A stretch of DNA of 64,000 bases. Source: an uncultured Alphaproteobacteria bacterium (GTDB taxonomy: Bacteria; Pseudomonadota; Alphaproteobacteria; RF32; CAG-239). The stretch covers positions 62,001 through 126,000 of the forward strand of contig CALXPL010000001.1 of assembly GCA_944390275.1 (NCBI GenBank), read 5' to 3'. Below, one piece after another: positions 1-9,607 of the stretch (position 1 is its first letter; each line of letters opens with the position of its first letter). Made by a program: the position numbers and the translations under genes. The notes beneath the pieces are model-generated. The model was not told where the DNA came from and did no database searches. It saw only the letters and a program-made list of their open reading frames with translations.

Positions 1-1826
1 CCTCCGGTATATTTTGTTTGTAGCGTAGATTGTAAATCTAATGCTTCAAACGGATCATCTGTATAACCGACCGGAAGTTGTGATGAATTTGTATAATATG
101 GATTTTCTTTTGTTCCGGCTTGAATAATATCCTTAAAGCGTTTTTTGTCTTCTCTTGCAAAACGTGTTGTTGCACTTTCTGCCGGGGTTGCTTCCAAATT
201 ATACATATGTCCTGTTTCTTCTTGTATCTTGACCATCTTTGCTCGAATGTAATCTAAAAATTTTACGGCAAATTCTTGTCCCCATTGGTCGGCTATATTA
301 TGTTCATCATTGGTAAAATTACGTATCATTTCGTTAATTCCGTTAACTCCTATGGTGGAGAAGTGATTACGCAATGTTCCGAGATAACGCTTTGTGAATG
401 GGAATAAGCCTCCATCAATTAAACGCTGAATTACTTTTCTCTTTATTTCAAGCGATGTTCTTGCTATTTCCATTAATTCATCTACTCTGGCAAAGAGACC
501 TGTTTCATTTCCTTTATAAACATATCCTAATCTGGCACAGTTAAATGTAACGACTCCTATTGAACCTGTTTGTTCTGCAGAACCAAATAATCCATTTCCA
601 CGAGCTAAGAGTTCTCTCAAATCAAGTTGCAAACGGCAACACATTGATCGTATTTGTCCTGGTTTTAATACTGAATTAATGAAATTTTGGAAATAAGGAA
701 GGCCATATTTTGCCGTCATTTCAAATAATAATTCAGTATTATCATCTTCCCACGGAAAATCTGGTGTCATATTATAAGTTGGAATTGGGAATGTAAATGG
801 ACGACCTTTAATATCACCTCTCATCATAACGGTAATATAGGCTTTATTTATCATATGCATTTCATCTTTTAAATCGCCATAGGTAAACGTTTGTTCTTCA
901 CCTGCAATAATCGGATGTTTATCTCTTAAATCTTCTGGGCAAACCCAATCAAATGTGAAGTTTGTAAATGGTGTTTGAGATCCCCAACGTGATGGTATAT
1001 TTAGATTGTAAATAAGCTCTTGTATGCATTGTTCGACATCATCATATTTCATATTATCTTTACGAATATACGGGGCTAAATATGTATCTACCGATGAGAA
1101 TGCTTGTGCTCCGGCCCATTCATTTTGCAAAGTTCCCATAAAGTTTACCATTTGTCCAACGGCTGAAGATAAATGCTTGGGAGCTCCGGCTTCTGTTTTT
1201 CCCGGAACACCATTAAATCCTTCATGCAACAAATTTTTTAATGACCAACCGGCGCAATAAGCGGCTAACATATCTAAATCGTGAATATGAATATCTCCAT
1301 TTCGGTGCGCTTCCCCAACATTAGCCGGATATACATGGCTCAACCAATAATTGGCCGTTACTTTTCCGGATACGTTTAAAATCAAGCCACCATTAGAATA
1401 ACCTTGGTTTGCATTGGCATTTACACGCCAGTCTAGTCTTTCTAAATACTCATTAATTGAACTTTCCACATCAACCATAACTTTTTTGTCATTACGAGAG
1501 CGTTGTCTTTGATCGCGGTACAAAATGTAGGCTTTTGCTGTTGCAAAATAGTTGGCTGAAATTAACACTTGTTCAACGATGTCTTGTATTTGCTCAATTG
1601 TCGGTAAGCTGTCAGCAAATTTATGTTCAACAACTTTTAAAACTTGCGCCGTTAGCAACCACGCTTCTTGTTCACTGAATTCGTTTGTTGATGTCCCTGC
1701 TTTAAGAATCGCATTATATATTTTTGAACTGTCAAACGGAGCTAATGTTCCATCTCTTTTGGTTACATTTTCTATTTTTATTTCTTTATTGGCAATTTGC
1801 GGTATGGGGTAGTTATTGTCAGACAT
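1..1826 (-). CDS. nrdD: Anaerobic ribonucleoside-triphosphate reductase (class III), 3' end outside window
   Basis: Class III reductases make deoxyribonucleotides from ribonucleoside triphosphates without oxygen, using a glycyl radical installed by NrdG. Reading the minus strand from ATG at 1826 gives an open frame to the window edge (608 complete codons). The first ~100 residues look like an ATP-cone (KRDGTLAPFDSSKIYNAILK), followed by NrdD-family text such as HRNGDIHIHDLD, DLRELLARGNGLFGSAEQTG and GVNGINEMIRNF. The C-terminal zinc site and glycyl-radical loop lie beyond base 1, so activity cannot be judged here. A pair of NrdR boxes sits about 70-115 bases upstream of the start. The gene implies at least facultative anaerobic growth. 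Family assignment is firm. Confidence 0.93.
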   Translation of the reverse strand, partial: MSDNNYPIPQIANKEIKIENVTKRDGTLAPFDSSKIYNAILKAGTSTNEFSEQEAWLLTAQVLKVVEHKFADSLPTIEQIQDIVEQVLISANYFATAKAYILYRDQRQRSRNDKKVMVDVESSINEYLERLDWRVNANANQGYSNGGLILNVSGKVTANYWLSHVYPANVGEAHRNGDIHIHDLDMLAAYCAGWSLKNLLHEGFNGVPGKTEAGAPKHLSSAVGQMVNFMGTLQNEWAGAQAFSSVDTYLAPYIRKDNMKYDDVEQCIQELIYNLNIPSRWGSQTPFTNFTFDWVCPEDLRDKHPIIAGEEQTFTYGDLKDEMHMINKAYITVMMRGDIKGRPFTFPIPTYNMTPDFPWEDDNTELLFEMTAKYGLPYFQNFINSVLKPGQIRSMCCRLQLDLRELLARGNGLFGSAEQTGSIGVVTFNCARLGYVYKGNETGLFARVDELMEIARTSLEIKRKVIQRLIDGGLFPFTKRYLGTLRNHFSTIGVNGINEMIRNFTNDEHNIADQWGQEFAVKFLDYIRAKMVKIQEETGHMYNLEATPAESATTRFAREDKKRFKDIIQAGTKENPYYTNSSQLPVGYTDDPFEALDLQSTLQTKYTG

Positions 1827-1894
1827 TTTGAATAAGTATTCCTTTATTTTAGTGTTTTTAACAAATTTTCTTTTTAACAAGATTTACTATGAAC

Positions 1895-1942
1895 ATACTA
1901 TATATTGTGTTAAAAAAATGTAAATGACCCAACATATAGTTT
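1895..1942 (-). promoter_or_regulatory. Tandem NrdR boxes upstream of nrdD
   Basis: Two 16-bp imperfect palindromes at 1895-1910 (ATACTATATATTGTGT, 15/16 against ACACWATATATWGTGT) and 1927-1942 (ACCCAACATATAGTTT, about 13/16). Their centres are 32 bp apart, three helical turns, the spacing expected for cooperative binding of the repressor NrdR. They lie between the nrdD start and the AT-rich upstream region, so they probably overlap its promoter. Confidence 0.75.
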
Positions 1943-2005
1943 CCACAGTTTTTTGTTTTTATTTTTTTGAATGTGTTTTCTGCCTTTTATATTGCCTAAT
2001 TATTA

Positions 2006-2043
2006 CTCTTGAGCAAGAGCTAAATATTGTATTTTTGCTCTTG
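2006..2043. repeat. CTCTTG/CAAGAG inverted repeats upstream of nrdD
   Basis: CTCTTG at 2006-2011 and CAAGAG at 2014-2019 form a tight inverted repeat. A further CTCTTG at 2038-2043 can pair with the second copy over 7 bp (CAAGAGC 2014-2020, GCTCTTG 2037-2043). It could be a regulator site or an RNA hairpin; no T-tract follows, so a simple terminator is unlikely. Confidence 0.35.
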
Positions 2044-2088
2044 ACTCAGCTATCTTATTATAAAACTTAAATATTTTATTTTTGCCCT

Positions 2089-2183
2089 AGTGGATAAGTT
2101 TGTTTACTCTTTTCTTACCGCAATTTTATCGTGTAAATTCAAAGCATTATTACACTTCCATTACTATCCACAAGTTATCCACG
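2089..2183. promoter_or_regulatory. Cluster of three DnaA-box-like sites
   Basis: Within the 444-bp gene-free interval 1827-2270 there are three 8/9 matches to TTATCCACA: AGTGGATAA at 2089-2097 (reverse orientation), CTATCCACA at 2164-2172 and TTATCCACG at 2175-2183. DnaA boxes regulate nrd genes in some bacteria and also mark replication origins. Which applies here cannot be decided from this window. The rest of the interval is AT-rich with no convincing coding sequence. Confidence 0.45.
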
Positions 2184-2239
2184 TTTCTCCATGAAACACC
2201 TTTTACAGATTCATAAAACGAATCCTTGATAATGCATCT

Positions 2240-2272
2240 AAGAAAAGAGCCGGAATCCCCGGCTCTTTTCTT
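2240..2272 (-). terminator. Intrinsic terminator after the TolC-like gene
   Basis: A perfect 14-bp stem (AAGAAAAGAGCCGG at 2240-2253 with CCGGCTCTTTTCTT at 2259-2272) and a 5-base loop. The stop codon of the minus-strand gene at 2271 lies in the base of the stem. The A/T-rich flanks could let it work in both directions, although only the minus strand has a gene ending here. Confidence 0.8.
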
Positions 2273-4259
2273 AAAACGGCGTAAATTCTGTTTTCGTTTC
2301 ATTTAAATATGAATCAGAGCAGTCCTCTCCTGAGCATGGTTTAAAGACTTTAGCCTTACTACCCTTTCCTGCTCCTCGAACATTTATGGATGGAACATAG
2401 TGTTCATTTACTTTAACTTTGAATGTAATATAACCAACATTCCCTGTTTCATCCGTAACATAAATTTTTACTCTATATTCGCCAACATCTGAAGGCATTC
2501 CTATACCACTTACTGTATAAGTATCTTCATCGTAATTTATCCATTTGGGCAAAGAGCTATCATCTTCGAGTCCTGCTTTTGTCGTTATTCTTCCTTTAAG
2601 ATTTAGCCTATCAAAGATAGCATTCGGTAAAGTTACATTAAACCTTTCTCCTACCTGCACCTCAATATCAGGAATCAAATCCGGCGACGTCATATTTACA
2701 GGAGGTTTACGGCTTGGGACTTCAAGTAAATATGGGCGATTATCCGGAAGCAACTCGCCATCTCGCCATTGTTCCATGACATCTCTCAAATACAAAGCAA
2801 TACTTGATGGTTTTTCATTTAGCATATAATATGGAAGAGCATCTAATCCTAACGATGCATATAAATTTCCTAACGAATCTTGGACATCGGCATAAGCTAA
2901 ATAAGCTCGCGCCTCGTCATCGACGGCTCTTGCCGATTCCAATTTACTCTTTTCTGCAAAACTTCCATTTTGCATTGTTACATCTTCAGCTATATTTTCT
3001 GATGTATTGGCAATTTCCATGTTAATTTCATAATCTTCTACTGCTGACATATATTGAGCCCATGCAACATAGACTTGGCTTAAAACGATTGCCGTAACAC
3101 GTTGGCGACGTAAAGCAATATAGTCTGTTTGATTTACTTGTTTTGTATTATCCTCAAAGACGCTCATACTTACTTCGCGAGCTTTTTTAGACCACAATTT
3201 ATTATAATAATTTGGGTCTTCCTTGTATTTGTTAATTCCCGGATCTTCATACTCTTTGACCTGTATTTTTAAGTTATTGATATTAATGCCAATATCATAA
3301 ACTTTTAATTCCGGACGATTAGCTAAGGCTAGCCATTCTAAATCCGACAGGCTGTTTTTTATTGCTGGAATCGCAAAATTTCCATATTCTGCACCGACCA
3401 GATGATATTGTGTTGAGGGATGGAACCCCATAAACGATGCTAGTTGTGTTTCCGCAAATTCCATTTCTCTTTTTAGCTCAGAAGATTGTTTAATTGCTTC
3501 CATATATTTTCTTTTGCTAATAAGTTCTTCCGTTGTTAAACTTTTTCCTTCTTGAGCATCTTGCTTTGCTTTGGAATTGATATCATCAACTTGAAGCGTT
3601 AAATTTTCTATCATATCATCGAGTATGGGTACTAATTTTTGTGCCGACAAGGTCTTCCAATAAAGATTTCGGGTTTCTTGTAATATATTATGAATAACCT
3701 TCCGACTTTCCTCAAAAGCGACTTTTGATTGATAATTTTTGTCATTAACCTGATAGTAAATGGAAGACATATCCAAAACATTCCATGCTACTTTTAAATC
3801 TGGGTTAAGCTGTGTTGAATTTGGGGTATTTGAATAGCCTGCCTGCGCTAAAATTTCAGGGAATTTACTGTATGGTGTATGTCCTGCTTCCAGCATACTC
3901 TGTTGATATGAAGCCAATCTACGGGTATAGTTATATTTTAATGCTAAAGCCATTGCCATATACATATCTATTGGCTTTTCTATTTTACTGGGAGTTGCTT
4001 GGTACATGTTTTGCAAATCAACATCTAAGCGAACTGCTGCATCCCAATCGGAATAATATGCAGGCATTGCACCATGTACTTTTTTTCGGTTTTTCTTTTT
4101 AATCCCTGTTTTTTGTTGAGATATTTGAGTTGGTTGTTGTTCTTTTAATTGATTCTTAATAGCTTCGGCTTCAGGAAGCGGTGTATATTCTTCTTGTTTA
4201 TAAGTACAGGACAGCAAAATACTGAAAGCTGCAAGAACCGATAAAAGTTTTTTCTTCAT
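2271..4259 (-). CDS. TolC-family outer membrane lipoprotein with C-terminal Ig/cadherin-like domain
   Basis: A 662-aa exported lipoprotein: Lys-rich start, hydrophobic h-region and a lipobox at LLSC (Cys18). Residues ~90-480 are alpha-helical with TolC/OEP-like features (ANRPELKVYDIGININNLK; a helical repeat ending ADVQDSLGNLYASLGLD). Residues ~535-620 look like a putative Ig or cadherin-like fold of the He_PIG type (LPKWINYDEDTYTVSGIG, then GEYRVKIYVTDETGNVGYIT). TolC proteins form trimeric outer-membrane channels for type I secretion or efflux. No membrane-fusion protein or ABC transporter is adjacent, and the gene is divergent from a VirB8-like gene, so a link to the type IV secretion locus is possible but unproven. 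The extra C-terminal domain is not usual in TolC proteins. Confidence 0.72.
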   Translation of the reverse strand: MKKKLLSVLAAFSILLSCTYKQEEYTPLPEAEAIKNQLKEQQPTQISQQKTGIKKKNRKKVHGAMPAYYSDWDAAVRLDVDLQNMYQATPSKIEKPIDMYMAMALALKYNYTRRLASYQQSMLEAGHTPYSKFPEILAQAGYSNTPNSTQLNPDLKVAWNVLDMSSIYYQVNDKNYQSKVAFEESRKVIHNILQETRNLYWKTLSAQKLVPILDDMIENLTLQVDDINSKAKQDAQEGKSLTTEELISKRKYMEAIKQSSELKREMEFAETQLASFMGFHPSTQYHLVGAEYGNFAIPAIKNSLSDLEWLALANRPELKVYDIGININNLKIQVKEYEDPGINKYKEDPNYYNKLWSKKAREVSMSVFEDNTKQVNQTDYIALRRQRVTAIVLSQVYVAWAQYMSAVEDYEINMEIANTSENIAEDVTMQNGSFAEKSKLESARAVDDEARAYLAYADVQDSLGNLYASLGLDALPYYMLNEKPSSIALYLRDVMEQWRDGELLPDNRPYLLEVPSRKPPVNMTSPDLIPDIEVQVGERFNVTLPNAIFDRLNLKGRITTKAGLEDDSSLPKWINYDEDTYTVSGIGMPSDVGEYRVKIYVTDETGNVGYITFKVKVNEHYVPSINVRGAGKGSKAKVFKPCSGEDCSDSYLNETKTEFTPF

Positions 4260-4398
4260 AATCTAAACCCTTTATACACTTTTCGTATGTTATATATTTA
4301 TATCATTAATTTCAACATGGGTAGTATTTATTTGCTTTTATTCAACTTTCGTGCAAAAATATTAGATATCTTATGTTTTAGTTGGGGAATTTTTTAAT

Positions 4399-5175
4399 AT
4401 GCTTGATATTTTTCACACAATTTTTAAATATCGTGAAAAAGAAAGTCCTGATAAACTCGGTTATTATCCCGAACGTATCCATGTTAATGCCATGCCCGAA
4501 AGGCGTTACTTATGGACTTCTCGTGTTTTGGTTATCTGCGCAGCTCTTAGTATTTGTGTTAATATGATGTTAGCCAGCACTTTATATGTCTTACTTCCTC
4601 AACGTAGTGCTGCTCCGCAACTTTTTCAAATAAATAAAAATTTTAGCCAACTGGAACAAGTCCAGCCTTCAGAAATTCTTATGCCTGTCGGTGATTTAGT
4701 TGCTGAGCAACACATTAATGAATATATTATGCTTCGTTTTTTAATTTCTTCTGACTATGATGAATTGTTAAACCGTTGGGGTAGAGGCTCTACCGTTTAT
4801 TGGTATTCCAGCTCTCCTGTTTATGAAGATTTTGCTAAAAATGATGTCGCTTATAACGTAATGCAATTTCGCGAGAAAGGCTTACAACGTGATGTTGAAA
4901 TTGATTGGACAAGACCTTTATCTCGCGGCTTATGGCTCGTACAATTTCGAACATTAGATTATTTACCTGAATATAATTTCCCAATTGTTAATTTATGGCG
5001 TGCAACTTTGAGAATCGGTTTCACGACTATTCCTTTTAAAAACCGCGAAGATGCCATCGCTAACCCCTTCGGCTTTTTAGTAACCAGCTTTTCTTTGGCT
5101 TATCACGGATCTACAAAATCGTCAAACCATTACTTGGAAAAAGTCAAAAAAGCAACTCAAAGCCGCTTCAAATAG
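4399..5175 (+). CDS. VirB8-like inner-membrane protein, orphan copy
   Basis: A 258-aa bitopic protein: cytoplasmic head of ~35 residues, one transmembrane segment at ~37-60 (LVICAALSICVNMMLA), then a periplasmic NTF2-like VirB8/IcmL domain ending in the family signature NPFGFLVTSFSLAYHG. It resembles the VirB8-like protein at 29208-29936 most closely: PERRYLWTSR here, AEKRYLWTAR there, directly before the membrane segment. VirB8 proteins nucleate assembly of the type IV secretion inner-membrane complex. This copy is 24 kb from the other two, alone on its strand, with GGGGA upstream of the start. It may be a third paralogue serving the same machine in a different state. VirB8 superfamily membership is likely; the specific role is inferred. 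Confidence 0.75.
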   Translation: MLDIFHTIFKYREKESPDKLGYYPERIHVNAMPERRYLWTSRVLVICAALSICVNMMLASTLYVLLPQRSAAPQLFQINKNFSQLEQVQPSEILMPVGDLVAEQHINEYIMLRFLISSDYDELLNRWGRGSTVYWYSSSPVYEDFAKNDVAYNVMQFREKGLQRDVEIDWTRPLSRGLWLVQFRTLDYLPEYNFPIVNLWRATLRIGFTTIPFKNREDAIANPFGFLVTSFSLAYHGSTKSSNHYLEKVKKATQSRFK

Positions 5176-5181
5176 CTGAGA

Positions 5182-6054
5182 TTATTTTTCTTCTTTTGGA
5201 AAACTAAAATACTGCCTTTGGAGTTGGCATAAATTAAAAAATACGCAGAAGAATCCAAAACAGAAAAAATTATAAATAAGTTCTGCGCCCATGGATGCAA
5301 ACCAATTATTTTTCATTTCTTCAAAAAATTTCGCATAATGATAGTAAAATGAATTAAAACAAAATAGCATTCCAATTACTATGACAAACAATGAAATAAT
5401 TATTCTGATAAGATTTCCTTTACTCCTTTGCCAGATTATCCATAATTGCGGAGGAGTTCTCTTTTCAAAAACGTAAGAAAAGAGCGCATAAAAACGCATA
5501 CAAATAAACGGAGTAAGGAAGCCTAGGGATACGACTGCAAAAAATGCAATTTCTATCCTCCAATCCGGATTGGGATTTCTCATGTAGAGTATAAATAAAC
5601 TAACTACAGGGATCATATTTATTAAAAGGAAAGCAAAACTTAGCAATACAAATTTAACTACTGTTTTATATTGTGTTTTTTCTTTTCTCCAACAAAACTG
5701 TTTTCCTTCCAGCTCATTTTTCCATATTTGCGCAAAAAATCCACACGCTATTATGTAAATAATCATATTTACTATATATATTTCTAATTTTGTACTGCAA
5801 TGTGTCGATGCAATTTCGAATCCGTTATTATAGCGGCAGACATACGACATTCCGAGAAGACTTGAAATAATACTTACAAAAAAAACAAAAGGAAAACTAA
5901 TGTAAAAAAATGATTTTATATGTTTATACAATTGTATCCATGGTGAAAAAATTATTTTATTGTATGGAATTTTTACAGATAACTCGTTTCCATCTTCACT
6001 GACGCCTAAAATATATTTTGTATAGACATTCTCTGCCTTTTTCCATAACGACAT
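5182..6054 (-). CDS. Polytopic membrane protein of unknown function
   Basis: A 290-aa protein with about six predicted membrane segments (~45-70, 90-112, 130-155, 165-190, 212-235 and 255-280) separated by short charged loops. I do not recognise the family. The start codon follows one base after the dnaE stop, and AAGGAG lies 7 bases upstream, overlapping the dnaE 3' end, so it is probably cotranscribed and translationally coupled to dnaE. It ends six bases from the convergent VirB8-like gene with no visible terminator. It was considered as a missing VirB6/TrbL, but there is no positive sequence evidence. Confidence 0.6.
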   Translation of the reverse strand: MSLWKKAENVYTKYILGVSEDGNELSVKIPYNKIIFSPWIQLYKHIKSFFYISFPFVFFVSIISSLLGMSYVCRYNNGFEIASTHCSTKLEIYIVNMIIYIIACGFFAQIWKNELEGKQFCWRKEKTQYKTVVKFVLLSFAFLLINMIPVVSLFILYMRNPNPDWRIEIAFFAVVSLGFLTPFICMRFYALFSYVFEKRTPPQLWIIWQRSKGNLIRIIISLFVIVIGMLFCFNSFYYHYAKFFEEMKNNWFASMGAELIYNFFCFGFFCVFFNLCQLQRQYFSFPKEEK

Positions 6055-6055
6055 G

Positions 6056-9000
6056 CTATATCTCCTTTATTGACGTAACCCCTGGAACAGCTCGAATACG
6101 ACTTAAAAAATTATCATCAGCAAAAGCGAATCCTCCCGGAAGCTCTATACGAATATCCCATTCGTCATTATCTGGAATAATATATATTTTATTTTTTCCA
6201 TTTTTATCATGACCTAATATATCTTTCAGACCTGCTATTGCTTCAGCGTTATTTACATTTATTATTAAACCATTCGAAACTTCCGAAACTGCCTTATCTA
6301 GTGTTTCTACGACATTAATCATAACTCTCGGACTGGCTTCCTCGCTTTGCTTATCAATTGTTACACTAACATACAATGGAAGTCCGGTGTTAATCACATC
6401 TTCATAACGATTCATAGCCTCTGAAAATAATAATCCTTCAAATCCTCCACTCGTGTCCGACAGACCTAAAAAAGCATATTTATTTCCGGATTTACTTGTT
6501 CTTTTTTGAAAACTTGTTACGCATCCTGCCAATTTAGCTCTTATTGTATCTCCAGCCTTGATATTATGAAAAACTTCTACGCTTGGCTTGATACCTAATT
6601 TTTCCATTCCTTTTCCGTAGCTATCCAAGGGATGAGCAGATAAATAGAATCCGATGGCTTCTGCTTCCAAACTTAATTTTTCTAATTCCGGCCAATCCGG
6701 TTTATCCAACAGTTTAACTTTTGATGTTAGCTCTTCCGTGCCAAACAATGACGTCTGTTCACTATTTTTTGTTTCTGTAGCGGAATAAATATGCCGCATT
6801 ATCAACTCAACATTAGCAAATAATTTTCCACGGTTCTTCTCCAAACAATCAAAGGCTCCCGCTTTAATTAATTGTTCCATTTGTCGTCTGTTGATTTGTT
6901 TAATATCGACCCGATGTATGAAATCCGATATATCTTTATAAGGACCTCTTGCTTCTCTTTCAGCGACAATATAGCGCATATTCGCTTCACCGACGCCTTT
7001 GATAGCTCCCAACGCGTAGCGAATATTATTATCTTCAACGACAAAGTCTGAACCGGATTTATTAATATCCGGTTTGAGAACTTTTCGCCCTATTTTTTTG
7101 ACTTCTTCTTTAAAAAATTGTAGTTTATCCGTATTGGTAATATCTAATGACATAACGGCACACATAAATTCTATCGGATAATGGGCCTTCAAATATGCCG
7201 TTCGATAAGATATTAATGAATATGCCGCAGCATGTGATTTATTAAAACCATATGATGCAAATTTTTCCATCTGGTCAAATATTGCTGTTGCCGTACCTTC
7301 GTCTATACCGTTTTTAACAGCTCCTTCCGTAAACATTTTGCGCTGTTTTGGAATTTCATCGCGCATTTTTTTACCCATGACTTTTCTTAATTTATCGGCA
7401 CCGCCCATCGTATATCCGCCCAATACCTGAGCAATCTTCATAACTTGTTCCTGATAAACCATAATACCATATGTTTCATCAAGAATCGGTGCTAGAGATG
7501 GGTGAAGATATGTAATTTGTTCTTCTCCATGCTTACGTTTGATGTACGTCGGGATGTTATCCATTGGCCCTGGACGATACAAGGAAACAATAGCGACTAA
7601 ATCTTCGAATCGGTCCGGCTTAATTTGACGATGAACATCTTTCATTCCATCCGATTCAAACTGGAAAACAGCGACGGTATCTCCTCTTTGCAACATTTCA
7701 AATGTGGCTTTGTCATCTAAGGGGATTTTTTCAATAATCAAATCTTCTCCCCTTGTCTTTTTTATCCAATCTACCGCTTTTTTGATAACTGTTAATGTCT
7801 TCAATCCCAAAAAGTCAAATTTAATCAAACCGGTTTCTTCAACGTATTTCATGTCATATTGTGTTACCGGCATATCCGATTTAGGATCTTTATATAGAGG
7901 AACCAACTGATCTAAAGGACGATCTCCAATAACAACTCCGGCGGCATGCATACCGGATTGGCGATAGAGGCCCTCTAGTTTCATTCCAATATCAAATAAT
8001 TTATTTATTTGAGGATCATTGACTCGCATTTCCTCAAGTTCCGGAACTTGATCTAAAGACTCTTGCAAAGTCGGGTTTTTTCCTTGAACTCCGGGAGGTA
8101 TCATTTTTGAAATTTTATCGGCTTGAGCGTAGGGCATTTGCATGACGCGCGCAACGTCGCGGATTACGTTCTTGGCTTGTAACTTTCCGTATGTGATAAT
8201 CTGTGCCACATGATCAAAACCATACTTATTTTGAACATACTCAATTGTTTTATATCTGTTTTCCTGACAGAAATCGACGTCGAAGTCCGGCATGTTAACG
8301 CGTTCCGGATTTAAAAATCTTTCAAACAGTAAATCCAGTTTCATAGGATCTAATTCTGTTACTTTTAAAGCCCATGCGACAATAGAACCTGCACCGGAAC
8401 CTCGCCCCGGACCTACCGGAACTCCGTGCGTTTTTGACCATTGAATAAAATCCGACACGATAAGGAAATACCCAGGGAATCCCATTTTTTTGATAACGCT
8501 TAATTCGTATTCTAATCGTTCATAATACTTCTTATCAATTTCCTTTCTTTCTTCAGCACTCATTCCCTCGTGATATACAAAATCTTGCATATGCTCGTTA
8601 AGACCTTTTCGCGCTTCATATTCTATATATTCATCCTGACTCATTCCATCAGGGCAAACAAAAATCGGTAACAAGGGATCTACTTTGGAGGAAAGAAAAT
8701 TACAGCGTATGGCGATTTTAACCGTATTTTCTATTGCTTCCGGCAAATCGCTAAATAACTCTTCCATTTCTTCCGGTGATTTTAAACGATTATTGGGAGA
8801 ATATTTTTTACGATTCTCATTGGCTACATACTCTCCGGCTGCAATACATATCAAAGCATCATGTGCTTCATACATATCCGCATCAAAGAAAAACGCTTCA
8901 TTGGTTGCTACTAACGGAATATTATATTTGTAGGCTAAATCTATAAAATCTTCTTCCGTTTTTAACTCACTTTCTAGACCTATTCGCATAATTTCCATGT

Positions 9001-9529
9001 ACAAACGGTCTGCGAATATGCTCTGTAATTTTACGGTAAGAGCCTCAGCTTCCTCCTTGCGATTTTCAAGAAGTAAGCGTCCTATTTGCCCTTCTACGCC
9101 GCCGGTTAAACAAATCAAACCTTCATTTAGCTCTTCCAAATCACTTAATTTTAATTGTGGTTTTTCTGTTGGTTGCGGATTATCCATATATGCCCTTTTC
9201 ATCAAGTGCATAATATTTTCATAGCCTTTTGCATTCATTACCAAAAGCACTATTTTATCAGGCTCAATAATTCGTCCTTTACTCTTAAGCACATCATCCG
9301 AATCGGGATTTCGTAAATAAAATTGGCACCCAAGAATCGGCTTTATTCCTTCTTCTTTGGCATATTTTGATATGGCTTTTCCGCCAAACATATTGGCCGT
9401 ATCTGTAAGCGCAACTGCACCAATTCCTAAATCATGTAATTTATGAATCAACTTAGGAACTTGGATTGCGCCTTCCGATAAGGAATATGCCGTATGGACT
9501 CGCAAATGTACAAACTTTGGTGCTGCCAT
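6056..9529 (-). CDS. dnaE: DNA polymerase III alpha subunit
   Basis: The replicative polymerase catalytic subunit, 1157 aa, a normal length. An N-terminal PHP domain starts at HLRVHTAYSLSEGA. The palm carries the catalytic aspartates in PDFDVDFC, and GPGRGSGAGSIVAWAL precedes it. Later come the family blocks LYRPGPMDNIPTYIKRKHG and MGKKMRDEIPKQRK, then AYGAI-type and helix-hairpin-helix regions. An OB fold follows at about 985-1070 (GCVTSFQKRTSKSGNKYAFL). The start ATG at 9529 is followed by the expected APKFVHLRVH. The membrane-protein gene at 5182-6054 follows directly. Confidence 0.97.
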   Translation of the reverse strand: MAAPKFVHLRVHTAYSLSEGAIQVPKLIHKLHDLGIGAVALTDTANMFGGKAISKYAKEEGIKPILGCQFYLRNPDSDDVLKSKGRIIEPDKIVLLVMNAKGYENIMHLMKRAYMDNPQPTEKPQLKLSDLEELNEGLICLTGGVEGQIGRLLLENRKEEAEALTVKLQSIFADRLYMEIMRIGLESELKTEEDFIDLAYKYNIPLVATNEAFFFDADMYEAHDALICIAAGEYVANENRKKYSPNNRLKSPEEMEELFSDLPEAIENTVKIAIRCNFLSSKVDPLLPIFVCPDGMSQDEYIEYEARKGLNEHMQDFVYHEGMSAEERKEIDKKYYERLEYELSVIKKMGFPGYFLIVSDFIQWSKTHGVPVGPGRGSGAGSIVAWALKVTELDPMKLDLLFERFLNPERVNMPDFDVDFCQENRYKTIEYVQNKYGFDHVAQIITYGKLQAKNVIRDVARVMQMPYAQADKISKMIPPGVQGKNPTLQESLDQVPELEEMRVNDPQINKLFDIGMKLEGLYRQSGMHAAGVVIGDRPLDQLVPLYKDPKSDMPVTQYDMKYVEETGLIKFDFLGLKTLTVIKKAVDWIKKTRGEDLIIEKIPLDDKATFEMLQRGDTVAVFQFESDGMKDVHRQIKPDRFEDLVAIVSLYRPGPMDNIPTYIKRKHGEEQITYLHPSLAPILDETYGIMVYQEQVMKIAQVLGGYTMGGADKLRKVMGKKMRDEIPKQRKMFTEGAVKNGIDEGTATAIFDQMEKFASYGFNKSHAAAYSLISYRTAYLKAHYPIEFMCAVMSLDITNTDKLQFFKEEVKKIGRKVLKPDINKSGSDFVVEDNNIRYALGAIKGVGEANMRYIVAEREARGPYKDISDFIHRVDIKQINRRQMEQLIKAGAFDCLEKNRGKLFANVELIMRHIYSATETKNSEQTSLFGTEELTSKVKLLDKPDWPELEKLSLEAEAIGFYLSAHPLDSYGKGMEKLGIKPSVEVFHNIKAGDTIRAKLAGCVTSFQKRTSKSGNKYAFLGLSDTSGGFEGLLFSEAMNRYEDVINTGLPLYVSVTIDKQSEEASPRVMINVVETLDKAVSEVSNGLIINVNNAEAIAGLKDILGHDKNGKNKIYIIPDNDEWDIRIELPGGFAFADDNFLSRIRAVPGVTSIKEI

Positions 9530-9607
9530 CTTTTTATTCTCAATGAAACGTTTTATTGTTTGATATTATCTATATTACTCGTTAGACTCAATATAAAAAT
9601 CATAAAT

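Noticed and set aside
2006..2043. Terminator upstream of nrdD
   Set aside because: The hairpin has no following T-run and no gene ends there.
5182..6054. The missing VirB6/TrbL
   Set aside because: It is polytopic, but it is coupled to dnaE, far from the locus, and shows no recognisable VirB6 feature.
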